From Clostridia bacterium (lineage in GTDB: Bacteria; Bacillota; Clostridia; Christensenellales; UBA1242), in assembly GCA_009929275.1 (NCBI GenBank), contig SAAW01000006.1, forward strand, positions 1-51,170: DNA of 51,170 nt. Direction: 5' to 3'. Position numbers and translations under genes: made by a program. How positions within the stretch are numbered: the first letter of the stretch is position 1; each line of letters opens with the position of its first letter. Below, in pieces: positions 15,961 through 25,269 of this stretch. Under the pieces are notes generated by a model. The model did not search any database, was not told the DNA's origin, and saw nothing but the letters and a program-made list of their open reading frames with translations.

Positions 15961-17234
15961 ATGCAAATTGGAACGATGCAAAGAAAAAATGCAGTATATC
16001 AGACCGTTCATTTGAAGAAATTGTGGACGGCGAAGGTTCGCTTTTCAATCAGGAAGACAAAGACTTTGTGATGAGTTCTTTTAATGCTGGAATGTATAAC
16101 TATGTGGTGGAATATGTTTATAACAAGAGTGTGAAAATTCTTCAAGACGTCGTGTTTTCCATCGGCGAAGACATTGTGGTGAACATCACTCACTGGATTG
16201 ACAGAAGTTATATTTCAAACTTTTTTGACATTTTTGTGCTTCGTTTGGCTTGTGATTTTGATTTAATAACAAAAGATGAAAAACTAAAAATTTTGCAAAT
16301 TATGCAGGTGCTTCAAAAGAGAAATGATAGTGATTCTACCGCAGGTGAGATTGACAAAGAAAAGGCAAAATATTTCATCACAAGCATTTTTGACGCAATT
16401 TTATATAAGGACTTCACTCCATTCACAAAAAGCGTTGTCGAAACGCTTGAATGTTTGAAAAAGGTCGTTATAATGCCATATTCAGACATCTACACAGACA
16501 TTATGGAATCGTCAAACAAGCGGAAAAATCTCTTCATTCGAATTATATTTGCAATGCTAAAATCCGCAGGCGAGAAAAAAGATGATGCGTTTAAAATTAT
16601 CGCCCAAAACGCCAAAAATCTCTTTCCGTTTATGTGGGACGCACAGAGTTTGAACGAGAAGAAATTCATATCCTATTATCTGAAAACAGCCAGTGAGGAG
16701 TCTTTGATTAAAAAAGTTTTTTCAGAGATTTCTCTGCAAATCAAACTTAATGATTTCAGCACAGATGTGAGCATTGTCACAAAGATTTTGAAGAGTTGCC
16801 AAGAGGTTCTTTCCAGCCATTTCAGTGTGCATAATCACAAAGACGAGGTGGCGGGAATGATTAAACTTTCGGAAGTGGACTTTTTCCCAAACTATTTTTT
16901 GAGAAGCGTTCTCACCCCTTCGATAGTGACATATTTAGGCAACGATTCTGGCTATTTGTTTGATTCAAGGCAAGTTGCACAGCAAATATTTGAAAAAATT
17001 ACTTCTGAAAAATGGACCTTTTATTTCAAAAATTTCTTCTACTTTGACGACTTTGTGCAGATGACTTTGATACTTAATGAAAATTGTTTAAAAGACTGGT
17101 GTAACCTCGTCAAAAAGGCAAATGTTGATGAGAGTGAGATTACAAATGAAGAAGTAAAAAATCTTTTAATTGCATCTAAAAAGCAAAATTTTGAGGAAGT
17201 ATTTTCTCTCATTAAAGGAATTTATTACGCTTAA
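15957..17234 (+). CDS. Unknown helical protein translationally coupled to the DAC-like gene
   Basis: 425 aa, no signal peptide, no clear membrane segment, rich in Lys, Asp, Phe and Ile, predicted almost entirely helical. I recognise no family or catalytic motif. The start overlaps the DAC-like gene by 4 nt, so the two proteins are made together and may form a complex. It ends 21 nt before the uridine-kinase-like gene, which has its own GGAGG site. Confidence 0.7.
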   Translation: MNANWNDAKKKCSISDRSFEEIVDGEGSLFNQEDKDFVMSSFNAGMYNYVVEYVYNKSVKILQDVVFSIGEDIVVNITHWIDRSYISNFFDIFVLRLACDFDLITKDEKLKILQIMQVLQKRNDSDSTAGEIDKEKAKYFITSIFDAILYKDFTPFTKSVVETLECLKKVVIMPYSDIYTDIMESSNKRKNLFIRIIFAMLKSAGEKKDDAFKIIAQNAKNLFPFMWDAQSLNEKKFISYYLKTASEESLIKKVFSEISLQIKLNDFSTDVSIVTKILKSCQEVLSSHFSVHNHKDEVAGMIKLSEVDFFPNYFLRSVLTPSIVTYLGNDSGYLFDSRQVAQQIFEKITSEKWTFYFKNFFYFDDFVQMTLILNENCLKDWCNLVKKANVDESEITNEEVKNLLIASKKQNFEEVFSLIKGIYYA

Positions 17235-17255
17235 AATCAATATTTTGGAGGTAAA

Positions 17256-18173
17256 ATGAAATCGGACAGAATTGAAGTTGACATTGAAAAAATAAATAGA
17301 GAATCAAGCGAAAATGTTTACAAATTGATAGATAAAGGTGAAGAAAAATATCTGGACCAAGTGCGAGAAATCACAAAAGAAATCAAAGTTTTTGATAAAA
17401 AAATTGTGCTTGTCAGCGGACCTTCATCAGCAGGAAAGACGACCACATCGGAGAAAATCTATCACGAACTTAAAAATTTAGGTGTGAATTCTCTTGTGCT
17501 TAATATGGACGAATTTTTCTTTGACATCGACTCTGTGCCTTTAAGGGAAGACGGTTTTGCAGACATTGAAAGTATGATTGCCGTTGATGTTGAGACGATT
17601 AGAAAATGTCTTGGTGAGATTTTGACTAAGGGCGAAACTTTCACTCCGCAATATGATTTTGCCACCCACAAACGAAAGAAAGAGTGGATTTTAAGGAAAT
17701 TTGAAAAGCAGGAAGTTATAATTATGGAGGGCATTCACGCACTTAATCCAAAGATAATTGAAGGGCTTGAACTCGACAAAATCTATAAAGTCTATGTGCA
17801 TTGTTCCACCGACTTTGTTTTTAAAAAAAAGAAACTTTTCCACGCACGCCAGTTGCGACTTTTGAGGCGAATAGTGCGTGACGAGAGAGACAGAAGTGTG
17901 CCAGTGGAAGATACATTGAGTCTTTGGGGTGAAGTGTGTAAGGGTGAAGATAAAAACATTCGTCCATTTAAGGAAACTGCGGATTATATGTTGAACTCAA
18001 CTCATTTTTATGAACCGCTTTTATATAAAGATTTACTGTCACAAAGGTTCGAAAAATTGAAATATTTGCCCGAGATTGCAGTTTTTCTTGAAAAATTCAA
18101 ACTCTGTGCCACCATTCCTAAGAGATTTGTGCCAAAAGACAGTCTTTTGAGAGAATTCATCGGCAATGATTGA
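17256..18173 (+). CDS. Uridine kinase / phosphoribulokinase-family P-loop kinase
   Basis: 305 aa. Walker A GPSSAGKTT (residues 55-63), the substrate-binding LNMDEFFFD where uridine kinases have DxFY, and the phosphoribulokinase-type block LFHARQLRLLRRIVRDERDR. EVIIMEGIHALNP matches the 'EG' Walker B region of this family. The family phosphorylates uridine/cytidine or related sugars in the cytoplasm. A long C-terminal part and the N-terminal 45 residues resemble the kinase half of proteins that in other species carry an additional TGS-like module; here that module is absent. RBS GGAGG. Confidence 0.85.
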   Translation: MKSDRIEVDIEKINRESSENVYKLIDKGEEKYLDQVREITKEIKVFDKKIVLVSGPSSAGKTTTSEKIYHELKNLGVNSLVLNMDEFFFDIDSVPLREDGFADIESMIAVDVETIRKCLGEILTKGETFTPQYDFATHKRKKEWILRKFEKQEVIIMEGIHALNPKIIEGLELDKIYKVYVHCSTDFVFKKKKLFHARQLRLLRRIVRDERDRSVPVEDTLSLWGEVCKGEDKNIRPFKETADYMLNSTHFYEPLLYKDLLSQRFEKLKYLPEIAVFLEKFKLCATIPKRFVPKDSLLREFIGND

Positions 18174-18230
18174 AAACTTTTAATCTTAAAACACCTGTAA
18201 AAATTTATATTAACTTGTTAAGGAGAAAAA

Positions 18231-18779
18231 ATGTTTAAAAAACATTTTAGTGAAGAAGAAAAAAAATATTATAATATAATAAAAAATCACAGGAAAAACG
18301 TAAAACAAGCTTTTGAATTATTACAAATTAATTTTGGCGAATTGTTTGCCAATTTGACCAAAAAGCAATTTAATCATTTGAAAAAACAAATTGATACGCA
18401 CGACTTGTCTAAACTCAAAAAGGAAGAATTTAAAGCATATTGCATCAATTTTTTTTGTAAAGAAAAAACAGAAATCATTCAAAATAATTTTGATATGGCT
18501 TGCCTTCATCATCATCGCACAAATCCACATCATCATCAATATTGGCTCCTAAAAAGAAACGACGGAGAACTTGTTGCCTTAGATATTCCTCAAGTTAATT
18601 TGTTAGAAATGATTTGTGATTGGTGGGCTTTTAGCATTCAAGAAGGTGACTTATGCTTGATAAATTCGTGGTATGAAACATATAAAGACAAAATGATTCT
18701 TTCAAAAAAAACGAGGGAAACTGTCGAAGAAATTCTTAATAAAATTAAAACTAAGTTTAAAAAAATAATAAGTTTTTAG
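18231..18779 (+). CDS. DUF5662-like protein (HD-like, His-rich)
   Basis: 182 aa. The pattern HDLSKLKKEEFKAYC ... HHHRTNPHHHQYW ... EMICDWWAFSIQ is that of the DUF5662 family, often encoded in phages and Firmicutes; the conserved His/Asp residues suggest metal binding, and the family has no firm function that I know. RBS AAGGAG 6 nt before ATG. It has its own intergenic spaces and slightly more AAA/AAT-rich codons than its neighbours, compatible with acquisition, but no mobile element is next to it. Confidence 0.7.
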   Translation: MFKKHFSEEEKKYYNIIKNHRKNVKQAFELLQINFGELFANLTKKQFNHLKKQIDTHDLSKLKKEEFKAYCINFFCKEKTEIIQNNFDMACLHHHRTNPHHHQYWLLKRNDGELVALDIPQVNLLEMICDWWAFSIQEGDLCLINSWYETYKDKMILSKKTRETVEEILNKIKTKFKKIISF

Positions 18780-18882
18780 AATAATTTTATAATAATAATT
18801 TTTATTTAACTTTTCTATTTTTTGATAGTAAAAGGATTTTTTTATTTTGATGAATAGTCTTGATAAAAGTTGATTAAAAATA

Positions 18883-18911
18883 TTTGCTTTTCACAAAAAA
18901 TGTGCTAAACT
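18883..18911 (+). promoter_or_regulatory. Possible sepF promoter
   Basis: TTTGCT (18883-18888), 17-nt spacer, TGC-extended TAAACT (18906-18911), about 38 nt before the sepF ATG. Confidence 0.5.
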
Positions 18912-18949
18912 AAAAAAAAATAATTTGCACAATTGGAGGAAAGACCTTA

Positions 18950-19396
18950 ATGGGATTGTTTAATTCAATTTTTAAGGGTATGGGCTTTGAGAGCGAAAAT
19001 AATTCTCTTGAAAAAAGCACAAAAACCTTAAAACAAGAAAATAACGATAAATACAGCAATTTTGATAATGGTCTGGCAAATTCTTTTGTGGTGAACGAAT
19101 TTAAAAATTCAGGTGAAATCGCCAAAAATATTACAAATTTTGCAGGAATAACGGGCAGAAACCTCATCATTTATGCTCCAAGAGACAATAATGATATCAA
19201 GATTTTGGTGGAATGTTTGAGGCGGAAAGAGGCTTGCATTGTCAATCTTGGGCAGTTGAAACCCGTCGATGCCGACAAGATTTTGCAGTTCGTCAGGGGG
19301 GCAGTCTATGCCCTCAAAGGAAGCATCAAAAGGCTTCAAGGCGATCTTTTCTTAATGGCGCCCGAAGGCGTTAACATAATGACACAGTCAAAATGA
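18950..19396 (+). CDS. sepF: Cell division protein SepF
   Basis: 148 aa. Residues 1-10 (MGLFNSIFKG) are the membrane-binding amphipathic start, followed by a variable linker and the SepF core (LIIYAPRDNNDIKILVECLR, VNLGQLKPVDADKILQFVRG, VYALKGSIKRLQGDLFLMAPEGV). SepF polymerises and anchors FtsZ to the membrane at the septum. RBS GGAGG 8 nt upstream. Followed by a terminator, so it is a monocistronic unit just upstream of lspA, whereas many Firmicutes place it downstream of ftsZ. Confidence 0.93.
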   Translation: MGLFNSIFKGMGFESENNSLEKSTKTLKQENNDKYSNFDNGLANSFVVNEFKNSGEIAKNITNFAGITGRNLIIYAPRDNNDIKILVECLRRKEACIVNLGQLKPVDADKILQFVRGAVYALKGSIKRLQGDLFLMAPEGVNIMTQSK

Positions 19397-19464
19397 ACGA
19401 CTTGTAAAACTAAGATTTAAAAAAATATTAGTTGAGAAAAAAAATAAAAATGTCTTTAAAAACT

Positions 19465-19511
19465 AAAAACAAAATATGTGCGAAATTGTATTTTGTTTTT
19501 TTTATTTTTAG
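19465..19511 (+). terminator. Terminator after sepF
   Basis: AAAAACAAAATA pairs with TATTTTGTTTTT (12-bp stem, 12-nt loop) followed by further T. It lies immediately upstream of the lspA -10 box. Confidence 0.65.
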
Positions 19512-19519
19512 TTTATACT
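19491..19519 (+). promoter_or_regulatory. lspA promoter, leaderless geometry
   Basis: TATACT (19514-19519) is 7 nt before the ATG at 19527, with no Shine-Dalgarno. The -35 region (TTTTGT, 17 nt upstream) is weak and overlaps the preceding terminator. Confidence 0.4.
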
Positions 19520-19526
19520 TTTTTAT

Positions 19527-20117
19527 ATGAAAAAAAATATTGAGATAAACGACAAAAATAATTTAAAAGAAAATGAAAAGACAAAAATTGAAACACAAAA
19601 TAAATTAACAAAAAATTCAATTTTCAAAAGTTTGATTATAAAAATTTCCCTCATTTTTTTGGCAGTGGGGTTAGATTTACTCACAAAAAACTTTTTTTAT
19701 AAGGAAAACGTCACAATTATTCCAAATGTCATCGGAGTGCGCTCTATGAGCAGTCTAAACACTGGCGGAGCGTGGGGGATTTTGTCGGAGAATTTGGGGC
19801 TTTTAATTTTAATCACCATTATTTTTTTGGCTTTTGTTGTCGCGCAAGAGATTATTGTCAAAAACACAGACAAATTGTTTTCAGTTGCTTTTGGATTAAT
19901 CGTGGGCGGTGCCATTGGCAATTTTATAGACAGGATTTTTTTGGGCGGTGTGAGAGATTTTATATTTTTTGAATTCTTCGAAAGTTTCCCAACATTCAAT
20001 CTTGCAGACAGTTTTTTGTGCGTAGGAATGATAATTTTAGCCATTTACATTTTGTTTTTCTATAAGCCAAAAGAAAAAATAAACATTGATAACAAAACTA
20101 AAAGTAAGGATAGATAA
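19527..20117 (+). CDS. lspA: Lipoprotein signal peptidase (signal peptidase II)
   Basis: 196 aa with four membrane segments. Cleaves lipoprotein signal peptides after diacylglyceryl modification. The aspartyl protease motifs are intact: NTGGAWGI, GGAIGNFIDR (first catalytic Asp) and FPTFNLADS (second catalytic Asp). About 37 Lys/Asn/Glu-rich residues precede the first membrane segment, longer than in typical LspA (about 160 aa). It overlaps rluD by one base (TAATG), the common lspA-rluD pairing. Confidence 0.95.
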   Translation: MKKNIEINDKNNLKENEKTKIETQNKLTKNSIFKSLIIKISLIFLAVGLDLLTKNFFYKENVTIIPNVIGVRSMSSLNTGGAWGILSENLGLLILITIIFLAFVVAQEIIVKNTDKLFSVAFGLIVGGAIGNFIDRIFLGGVRDFIFFEFFESFPTFNLADSFLCVGMIILAIYILFFYKPKEKINIDNKTKSKDR

Positions 20118-21037
20118 TGATAAAAAATTTTATAGTTGAAAATAATTTTAAAGGTGTCCGTTTGGATATTTTTGTAACAGAAAATGAAGCAAATTTAACG
20201 AGAAGTTTTGTTAAAACTTTAATTGAAAATGGGAAAATTATGGTGAATGGAAAAAAGGTGAAAGCCGGTTTTTCTCTCAGAGAAAATGACGAAGTGTCCA
20301 TTGATTTGCCAGAGCCTGAGGTGGTAGACATTTTGCCCGAAAACATTCCCATAAAGATTGTTTTTCAAGACGATGATTTGCTTGTCGTGGATAAGGCTCA
20401 GGGAATGGTTGTGCACCCCGCGGGGAAACTCAAAACGGGAACGCTTGTGAATGCTCTTCTTTTTTGCGTCAAAAATCTTAGCACGATAAACGGCAAAATT
20501 CGCCCCGGCATCGTGCACAGGATTGATAAGGACACTTCGGGGCTTTTAGTAGTTGCGAAAAATGATTTGTCACACAAATCTTTGCAAAAACAAATTCAAG
20601 AAAAAGTTTGCGAAAGGAGATATCTCGCGGTTGTATTTGGCAGTTTTAAAGAAAACGAAGGCGAGATTAAAAATTACCTAGCACGCGGAAAAAACGAACA
20701 CGAAAAGATTTTTGTCGTGCCTGCAAATATGGGAAGATATGCAGAAACTCACTATACAGTACTCAAAAGTGAGGGTGGATTTTCGCTCGTGGAATTTAAT
20801 CTTAAAACGGGCAGAACTCACCAAATCAGAGTGCATAGTGCATATGTTGGGCACTCCGTCGTGGGAGATAAAAAATATGGCAGAAAAGACGATAATTTCA
20901 AGTTAAACGGGCAGTTACTTCACGCATATAAACTAAGTTTTTTTCACCCAAAAACAAACGAGAAGTTGGAGTTTGAAAGCCCATTACCCGACTATTTCAA
21001 AACTTTTTTAGAAGAACACAATTTGACTTTGACTTAA
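20117..21037 (+). CDS. rluD: RluD-type 23S rRNA pseudouridine synthase with S4 domain
   Basis: 306 aa. Residues 13-75 are an S4 RNA-binding domain (RLDIFVTENEANLTRSFVKTLIENG broken: RLDIFV, LTRSFVKTLIENGKIMVNGK). The catalytic domain has GIVHRIDKDTSGL (nucleophile Asp) and LKTGRTHQIRVH. It modifies large-subunit rRNA, by family most likely helix 69. It starts on the last base of the lspA stop codon and is translated by coupling. Confidence 0.93.
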   Translation: MIKNFIVENNFKGVRLDIFVTENEANLTRSFVKTLIENGKIMVNGKKVKAGFSLRENDEVSIDLPEPEVVDILPENIPIKIVFQDDDLLVVDKAQGMVVHPAGKLKTGTLVNALLFCVKNLSTINGKIRPGIVHRIDKDTSGLLVVAKNDLSHKSLQKQIQEKVCERRYLAVVFGSFKENEGEIKNYLARGKNEHEKIFVVPANMGRYAETHYTVLKSEGGFSLVEFNLKTGRTHQIRVHSAYVGHSVVGDKKYGRKDDNFKLNGQLLHAYKLSFFHPKTNEKLEFESPLPDYFKTFLEEHNLTLT

Positions 21038-21106
21038 TAAAACTAGCCTAAATTTATTTGACTAATTTTAAAAAATTGGAGATAATCAAACAAGAGGTTT
21101 TGGAAA

Positions 21107-21373
21107 ATGGACTCAAAAAAGACTATAAACTTCATTGCTTATATCGCTGTAATTTTGATTGCCCTGTCGCTTTTGGCAAAATATATTTTGGTGGGAGTTT
21201 TCTCACTTGAAGCAAACTTATCGGAGATTTTCAGTTCCATTGCCTACTATTTGGGGCTTTTTGTGACTGTGATTTCTGCCTTTGCCTATGCGGGAAGCAA
21301 AAGGAACAATGCATTTATGGTGGTGCTAGTTGCATTTTTGATTACACTCATTTTGTTCGGTTTTGTGTTGTGA
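21107..21373 (+). CDS. Small membrane protein, unknown
   Basis: 88 aa with three predicted membrane helices (about residues 8-30, 38-60 and 68-87) and short charged loops. No family recognised. A ribosome site AGAGG precedes the ATG. It ends 7 nt before the next small membrane protein, so the two are probably a pair. Confidence 0.7.
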   Translation: MDSKKTINFIAYIAVILIALSLLAKYILVGVFSLEANLSEIFSSIAYYLGLFVTVISAFAYAGSKRNNAFMVVLVAFLITLILFGFVL

Positions 21374-21380
21374 GGAGAAT

Positions 21381-21764
21381 ATGAAAAAATTTTGGAAAAA
21401 TAATTTATACACATTAATTTTAGTTTTTGCGGGGATTATCTGCCTTTTTTTAGGCACATTTTTTGTCATTCTTTTGCCAATTGGAATGTTAATTCTTGCC
21501 GTTCCAATGCTACTTTTGGCAATCAGATGCAAGAAAAAATATGACAAAATGAAAACTGTCGACGAAAATAAGGACATTTTTGATGCAACAAAACTGGACT
21601 ATGACGAAGAAGTCTATTATGTCGGCAAAACTAGCCAGAAAAAAGAACATATCAAAGGTGTTTTTTCAAAGTTTAATGCAATAAATCCTGTCATAATTTT
21701 TGGATTTTTGTCTGTTGCTTTTGTAATTATGGCAATAATGGGATTTTTGAACATAAACTATTAG
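21381..21764 (+). CDS. Small membrane protein, unknown
   Basis: 127 aa when started at the ATG at 21381, which follows GAGGAG. Two closely spaced membrane helices near the N-terminus (about residues 8-46), a charged cytoplasmic stretch (KKKYDKMKTVDENKDIFD) and one helix at the C-terminus. No family recognised. Paired with the 88-aa membrane protein just upstream; the site of that gene's stop codon lies inside the ribosome-binding region of this one. Confidence 0.7.
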   Translation: MKKFWKNNLYTLILVFAGIICLFLGTFFVILLPIGMLILAVPMLLLAIRCKKKYDKMKTVDENKDIFDATKLDYDEEVYYVGKTSQKKEHIKGVFSKFNAINPVIIFGFLSVAFVIMAIMGFLNINY

Positions 21765-21820
21765 AAATGAAAAACAAATTTTTTTAACGCATTTATGACT
21801 AAAATTGTTTGTCATTAGTG

Positions 21821-21849
21821 TTGTTTTTTTTATCCGTATTTGTTATAAT
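21821..21849 (+). promoter_or_regulatory. Promoter of tig
   Basis: TTGTTT (21821-21826), 17-nt spacer, TGT-extended TATAAT (21844-21849), giving a leader of about 22 nt that holds the AGGAG site. Confidence 0.65.
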
Positions 21850-21878
21850 GTTAGTTGATATAAAAATAGGAGAAGATT

Positions 21879-23246
21879 ATGAAATATACTAAGAAAATTT
21901 TAGAAGACAAGAGAATAGAGACTGTTCTAAATATGGACAAAAAGGAATGGGAAGACGCTCTCACCGAGGCGTACAACAAAAATAAAGGCAAATATTCCGT
22001 GCAGGGTTTCAGAGCAGGGCATGCTCCTAGAAAGGTGATTGAGAAGAACTATGGCGACACAGTCTTTTTTGACGACGCAATTAACAATTGTTTTTATAAA
22101 TATTATTTTGAATTTTTGTCAAAAGAAAAGGACGTCGAGCCTGTCGCTATGCCAGAAATAACAGTGAATAAAATTGATGATAACGGGCTGGAACTTGTGC
22201 TAAAAATCACAAATAAACCAGAAGTGACGCTTGGTGCATATAAAGGGCTTACAATTGCAAAAGAAAAAGCGACTGTGAGTGGAGACGAAGTTGAGCACGA
22301 ACTACTTCACCTAAGGGAATCAAGAGTGAAATATGAAGAAGTAAAAAGGCCAGTGAAATCTGGCGATATGACGACGATTGACTTTTCGGGGATCGTCGAC
22401 GGCGTGAAGTTTGAAGGTGGAACGGCAACTGATTATGATTTGGAGATTGGCTCTCAAAGTTTCATCGACACCTTTGAAGACCAACTCATTGGACTTAAAA
22501 AAGGCGACAAAAAAGATGTTTTGGTGACATTCCCAGAGAACTATCAAGAAGAAAAATTAAAAGGCAAAAAAGCAAAGTTTGAAGTGACGATTAAAGCAAT
22601 AAAAGAGAAACATCTGCCTGAATTAAACGATGCTTTTGCCGACGATGTGAGCGAATTTTCTACACTTGAAGAGTTAAAAGCAGACACTAAGAGAAAACTG
22701 CTTGAAAACAAGACAAAAGAAGAAAAATCAAAAAGTGAAAACAAATTGATTGATTTGATTGTTGACGAGTCAAAAATGCAAGTGCCTGAGGTTATGGTTG
22801 AGGCTCAGATTGAGGATTTTATCCACGATTTCGAACACCGATTGTCTCATCAAGGTTTGACGCTCGACGGCTATTTGAAATTTTCAAATATGACCCTTGA
22901 AGTTCTCAAAAATTCAAGAAGAGAAGACGCAAGAAAGACAGTTAAAACAAGACTTGTCCTTGAAAAAATCATTGAAAATGAAAAAATTACAGTGACAGAT
23001 AAAGATGCGGAAGAAAAATATAACGAATTCAACAAAGATGGTAATAAAAAATCAATCGCCGAGATTAAAAAAATAATGGGCGAAGAGCAATATAATTATT
23101 ATGAAAACAGCCTTCTTTTAAACAAACTTATGAAATTTTTGATTTCAAACAACAATTTGTCGGCTGACATTAAAGAAGAAGTTGCTGAGTCTACTGCAAA
23201 TAAGACAACAAAACCTAAAACAACCGCAAAAAAGACAGCGAAATAA
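21879..23246 (+). CDS. tig: Trigger factor, ribosome-associated chaperone and prolyl isomerase
   Basis: 455 aa. The ribosome-binding signature GFRAGHAPRKVIEKNYG (consensus GFRxGxxP) is at residues 43-59; the FKBP-type PPIase domain is around residues 150-240 (GDMTTIDFSGIVDG, GSQSFIDTFEDQLIGLKKGD); the C-terminal chaperone arms follow. The protein ends in a Lys/Thr-rich tail (TTKPKTTAKKTAK), an uncommon addition that echoes the basic extension of S9 in this genome. First gene of tig-clpP-clpX-engB. Confidence 0.95.
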   Translation: MKYTKKILEDKRIETVLNMDKKEWEDALTEAYNKNKGKYSVQGFRAGHAPRKVIEKNYGDTVFFDDAINNCFYKYYFEFLSKEKDVEPVAMPEITVNKIDDNGLELVLKITNKPEVTLGAYKGLTIAKEKATVSGDEVEHELLHLRESRVKYEEVKRPVKSGDMTTIDFSGIVDGVKFEGGTATDYDLEIGSQSFIDTFEDQLIGLKKGDKKDVLVTFPENYQEEKLKGKKAKFEVTIKAIKEKHLPELNDAFADDVSEFSTLEELKADTKRKLLENKTKEEKSKSENKLIDLIVDESKMQVPEVMVEAQIEDFIHDFEHRLSHQGLTLDGYLKFSNMTLEVLKNSRREDARKTVKTRLVLEKIIENEKITVTDKDAEEKYNEFNKDGNKKSIAEIKKIMGEEQYNYYENSLLLNKLMKFLISNNNLSADIKEEVAESTANKTTKPKTTAKKTAK

Positions 23247-23295
23247 GACTAAAAAAAATTAAAAAACATATAATCTAATTTAAAAGGATAAAATT

Positions 23296-23901
23296 ATGAA
23301 CAGAATGAACACACTTATTCCTATGGTTGTCGACCAAACTTCAACAGGAGAGAGAAGTTACGATATTTATTCCAGACTTTTGGAAGATAGGATTGTGTTT
23401 CTCACAGGCGAAGTGAATGACGTGAGTGCCAACATTGTTGTGGCTCAACTCATCTATCTTGAAGGCAAAAACCCCGACAAAGATATCTATCTATATCTCA
23501 ACAGCCCGGGGGGAAGCATCAGTGCAGGATTGGCAATTTTTGACACAATAAAATATATAAAATGTGACGTTGTGACGATTTGCATTGGACTTGCAGCGTC
23601 CATGGGGGCATTTCTTTTGGCAAGCGGAACAAAAGGCAAAAGATATGCTTTGCCAAACAGTGAGATTATGATTCACCAGCCACTCGGCGGAGCGCAAGGG
23701 CAAGCAAGCGACATTGAAATTCAAGCAAAACATATGCAAAATATTAAAGAAAAGATTAACAAAATTTTGAGTGAAGAAACAGGGCAAGACATCAAAAAAA
23801 TTCAAAAAGACACTGATAGAGACCACTATATGTCTGCCGAAGAAGCCAAAGAATATGGGCTTATTGACGACATTTTCTACACCAGAAAAAAGAAAAAGTA
23901 A
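23296..23901 (+). CDS. clpP: ATP-dependent Clp protease proteolytic subunit
   Basis: 201 aa. Serine protease that forms the 14-mer degradation chamber with ClpX or ClpC. The triad is intact: Ser102 in GLAASMGAF, His127 in MIHQP and Asp176 in [17 protein letters not shown]. No CtsR box lies upstream, so unlike ctsR-clpC it does not appear to be directly under CtsR. It ends in a Lys cluster (RKKKK). Confidence 0.97.
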   Translation: MNRMNTLIPMVVDQTSTGERSYDIYSRLLEDRIVFLTGEVNDVSANIVVAQLIYLEGKNPDKDIYLYLNSPGGSISAGLAIFDTIKYIKCDVVTICIGLAASMGAFLLASGTKGKRYALPNSEIMIHQPLGGAQGQASDIEIQAKHMQNIKEKINKILSEETGQDIKKIQKDTDRDHYMSAEEAKEYGLIDDIFYTRKKKK

Positions 23902-23967
23902 CTCATAGTTGCTTGTGGGATAAAAGGGATAAAATTTTTTGATTAGCAAAAATAAAGGGAGAGAAAT

Positions 23968-25233
23968 ATGAATAAAGAATTAATTTGTTCTTTTTGTGGA
24001 AAAACACAAGCGGAAGTTAAGCGTTTGATTGCAAGTCCAAGTGGCGACAGTTTCATTTGCGACGAATGTATCGACGTTTGTAAAGAAATAATTAAAGATG
24101 AAAAGATTGAAATGACTCAACCAAGGATTGATTTGCCTCTGCCTCACGAGATAAAAGCAAAACTTGACGACTTCATAATAGACCAAGATGAAGCGAAAAC
24201 AGTGCTTTCGGTGGCGGTCTATAATCATTATAAGCGGATAAATTATAACTGCGAGATAAAACTTCAAAAAGCAGACAAGCAACCTATCGAACTTGAAAAA
24301 AGCAATGTGTTGCTCATTGGTCCAACAGGTTGCGGAAAGACTCTTCTTGCCAAGACTTTGGCGAAGATTTTGAAAGTTCCTTTTGCAAGTTGTGACGCCA
24401 CGACTCTCACCGAAGCAGGATATGTGGGCGACGATGTTGAAAACATTCTTTTAAAACTCATTCAAAATGCCGACTATGACATTTCAAAGGCAGAACGGGG
24501 CATCATCTATATCGATGAGATTGACAAAATTGCCAGAAAAGGCGAAAACAGGTCGATAACCCGTGACGTTTCAGGCGAAGGTGTGCAACAAGCACTTCTC
24601 AAAATTTTGGAAAGCACTGTGGCAAGTGTTCCACCTCAAGGTGGCAGAAAACACCCTCAACAAGAGACAATTTCCATAGACACCACAAACATTTTATTTA
24701 TCTGCGGAGGGGCTTTTGTTGGCATTGACAAGATTGTTGAAAAGAGGATTTCTTCCGCATCTTTGGGCTTTGGTGCACAGATGCAGAGCGAGTCAAAAGA
24801 AGAGGAAATCTACAATTTAATCAGGCAAATTCAGCCGACGGACCTCACAAAATTTGGGCTTATTCCTGAGTTTGTGGGCAGACTCCCAATCACTGTGGCT
24901 CTGCACGACCTGTCGGAAGACGCTTTGGTGCAGATTATGACAGTGCCAAAGAATTGCATCACAAAACAATACAAAAAAATGTTTGATATGGACGGAATTA
25001 ACCTTATTTTTAAAGATGATGCTGTGAAAGCCGTTGCAAAAAAAGCAATGAAACTCAAAACTGGCGCTCGTGGACTTAGGACAATTTTGGAAGATAGTAT
25101 GCTTTCACTGATGTATACATCTCCGGGAGATAAGACTATCGATAGCATTGTCATTAGCGAGAATTTCATTTTGAAAGGGCAAGAGCCTGAATATATTAGG
25201 AAACAATTCACCGAAAATGAAGCAAGCGCGTAA
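23968..25233 (+). CDS. clpX: ClpX, ATPase subunit of the ClpXP protease
   Basis: 421 aa. N-terminal zinc-binding domain with Cys7, Cys10, Cys31 and Cys34; AAA+ domain with Walker A GPTGCGKT, Walker [12 protein letters not shown], and the pore-type segment GYVGDDVE; a sensor/arginine region at KTGARGLR. The ClpP-docking loop reads LGFGAQ (the IGF loop of other ClpX). Selects and unfolds substrates for ClpP, whose gene is 66 nt upstream. RBS GGGAGAG. Confidence 0.97.
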   Translation: MNKELICSFCGKTQAEVKRLIASPSGDSFICDECIDVCKEIIKDEKIEMTQPRIDLPLPHEIKAKLDDFIIDQDEAKTVLSVAVYNHYKRINYNCEIKLQKADKQPIELEKSNVLLIGPTGCGKTLLAKTLAKILKVPFASCDATTLTEAGYVGDDVENILLKLIQNADYDISKAERGIIYIDEIDKIARKGENRSITRDVSGEGVQQALLKILESTVASVPPQGGRKHPQQETISIDTTNILFICGGAFVGIDKIVEKRISSASLGFGAQMQSESKEEEIYNLIRQIQPTDLTKFGLIPEFVGRLPITVALHDLSEDALVQIMTVPKNCITKQYKKMFDMDGINLIFKDDAVKAVAKKAMKLKTGARGLRTILEDSMLSLMYTSPGDKTIDSIVISENFILKGQEPEYIRKQFTENEASA

Positions 25234-25269
25234 AATGAGCAATCTTAAAACACAAAAGGAGAAAAAGTT

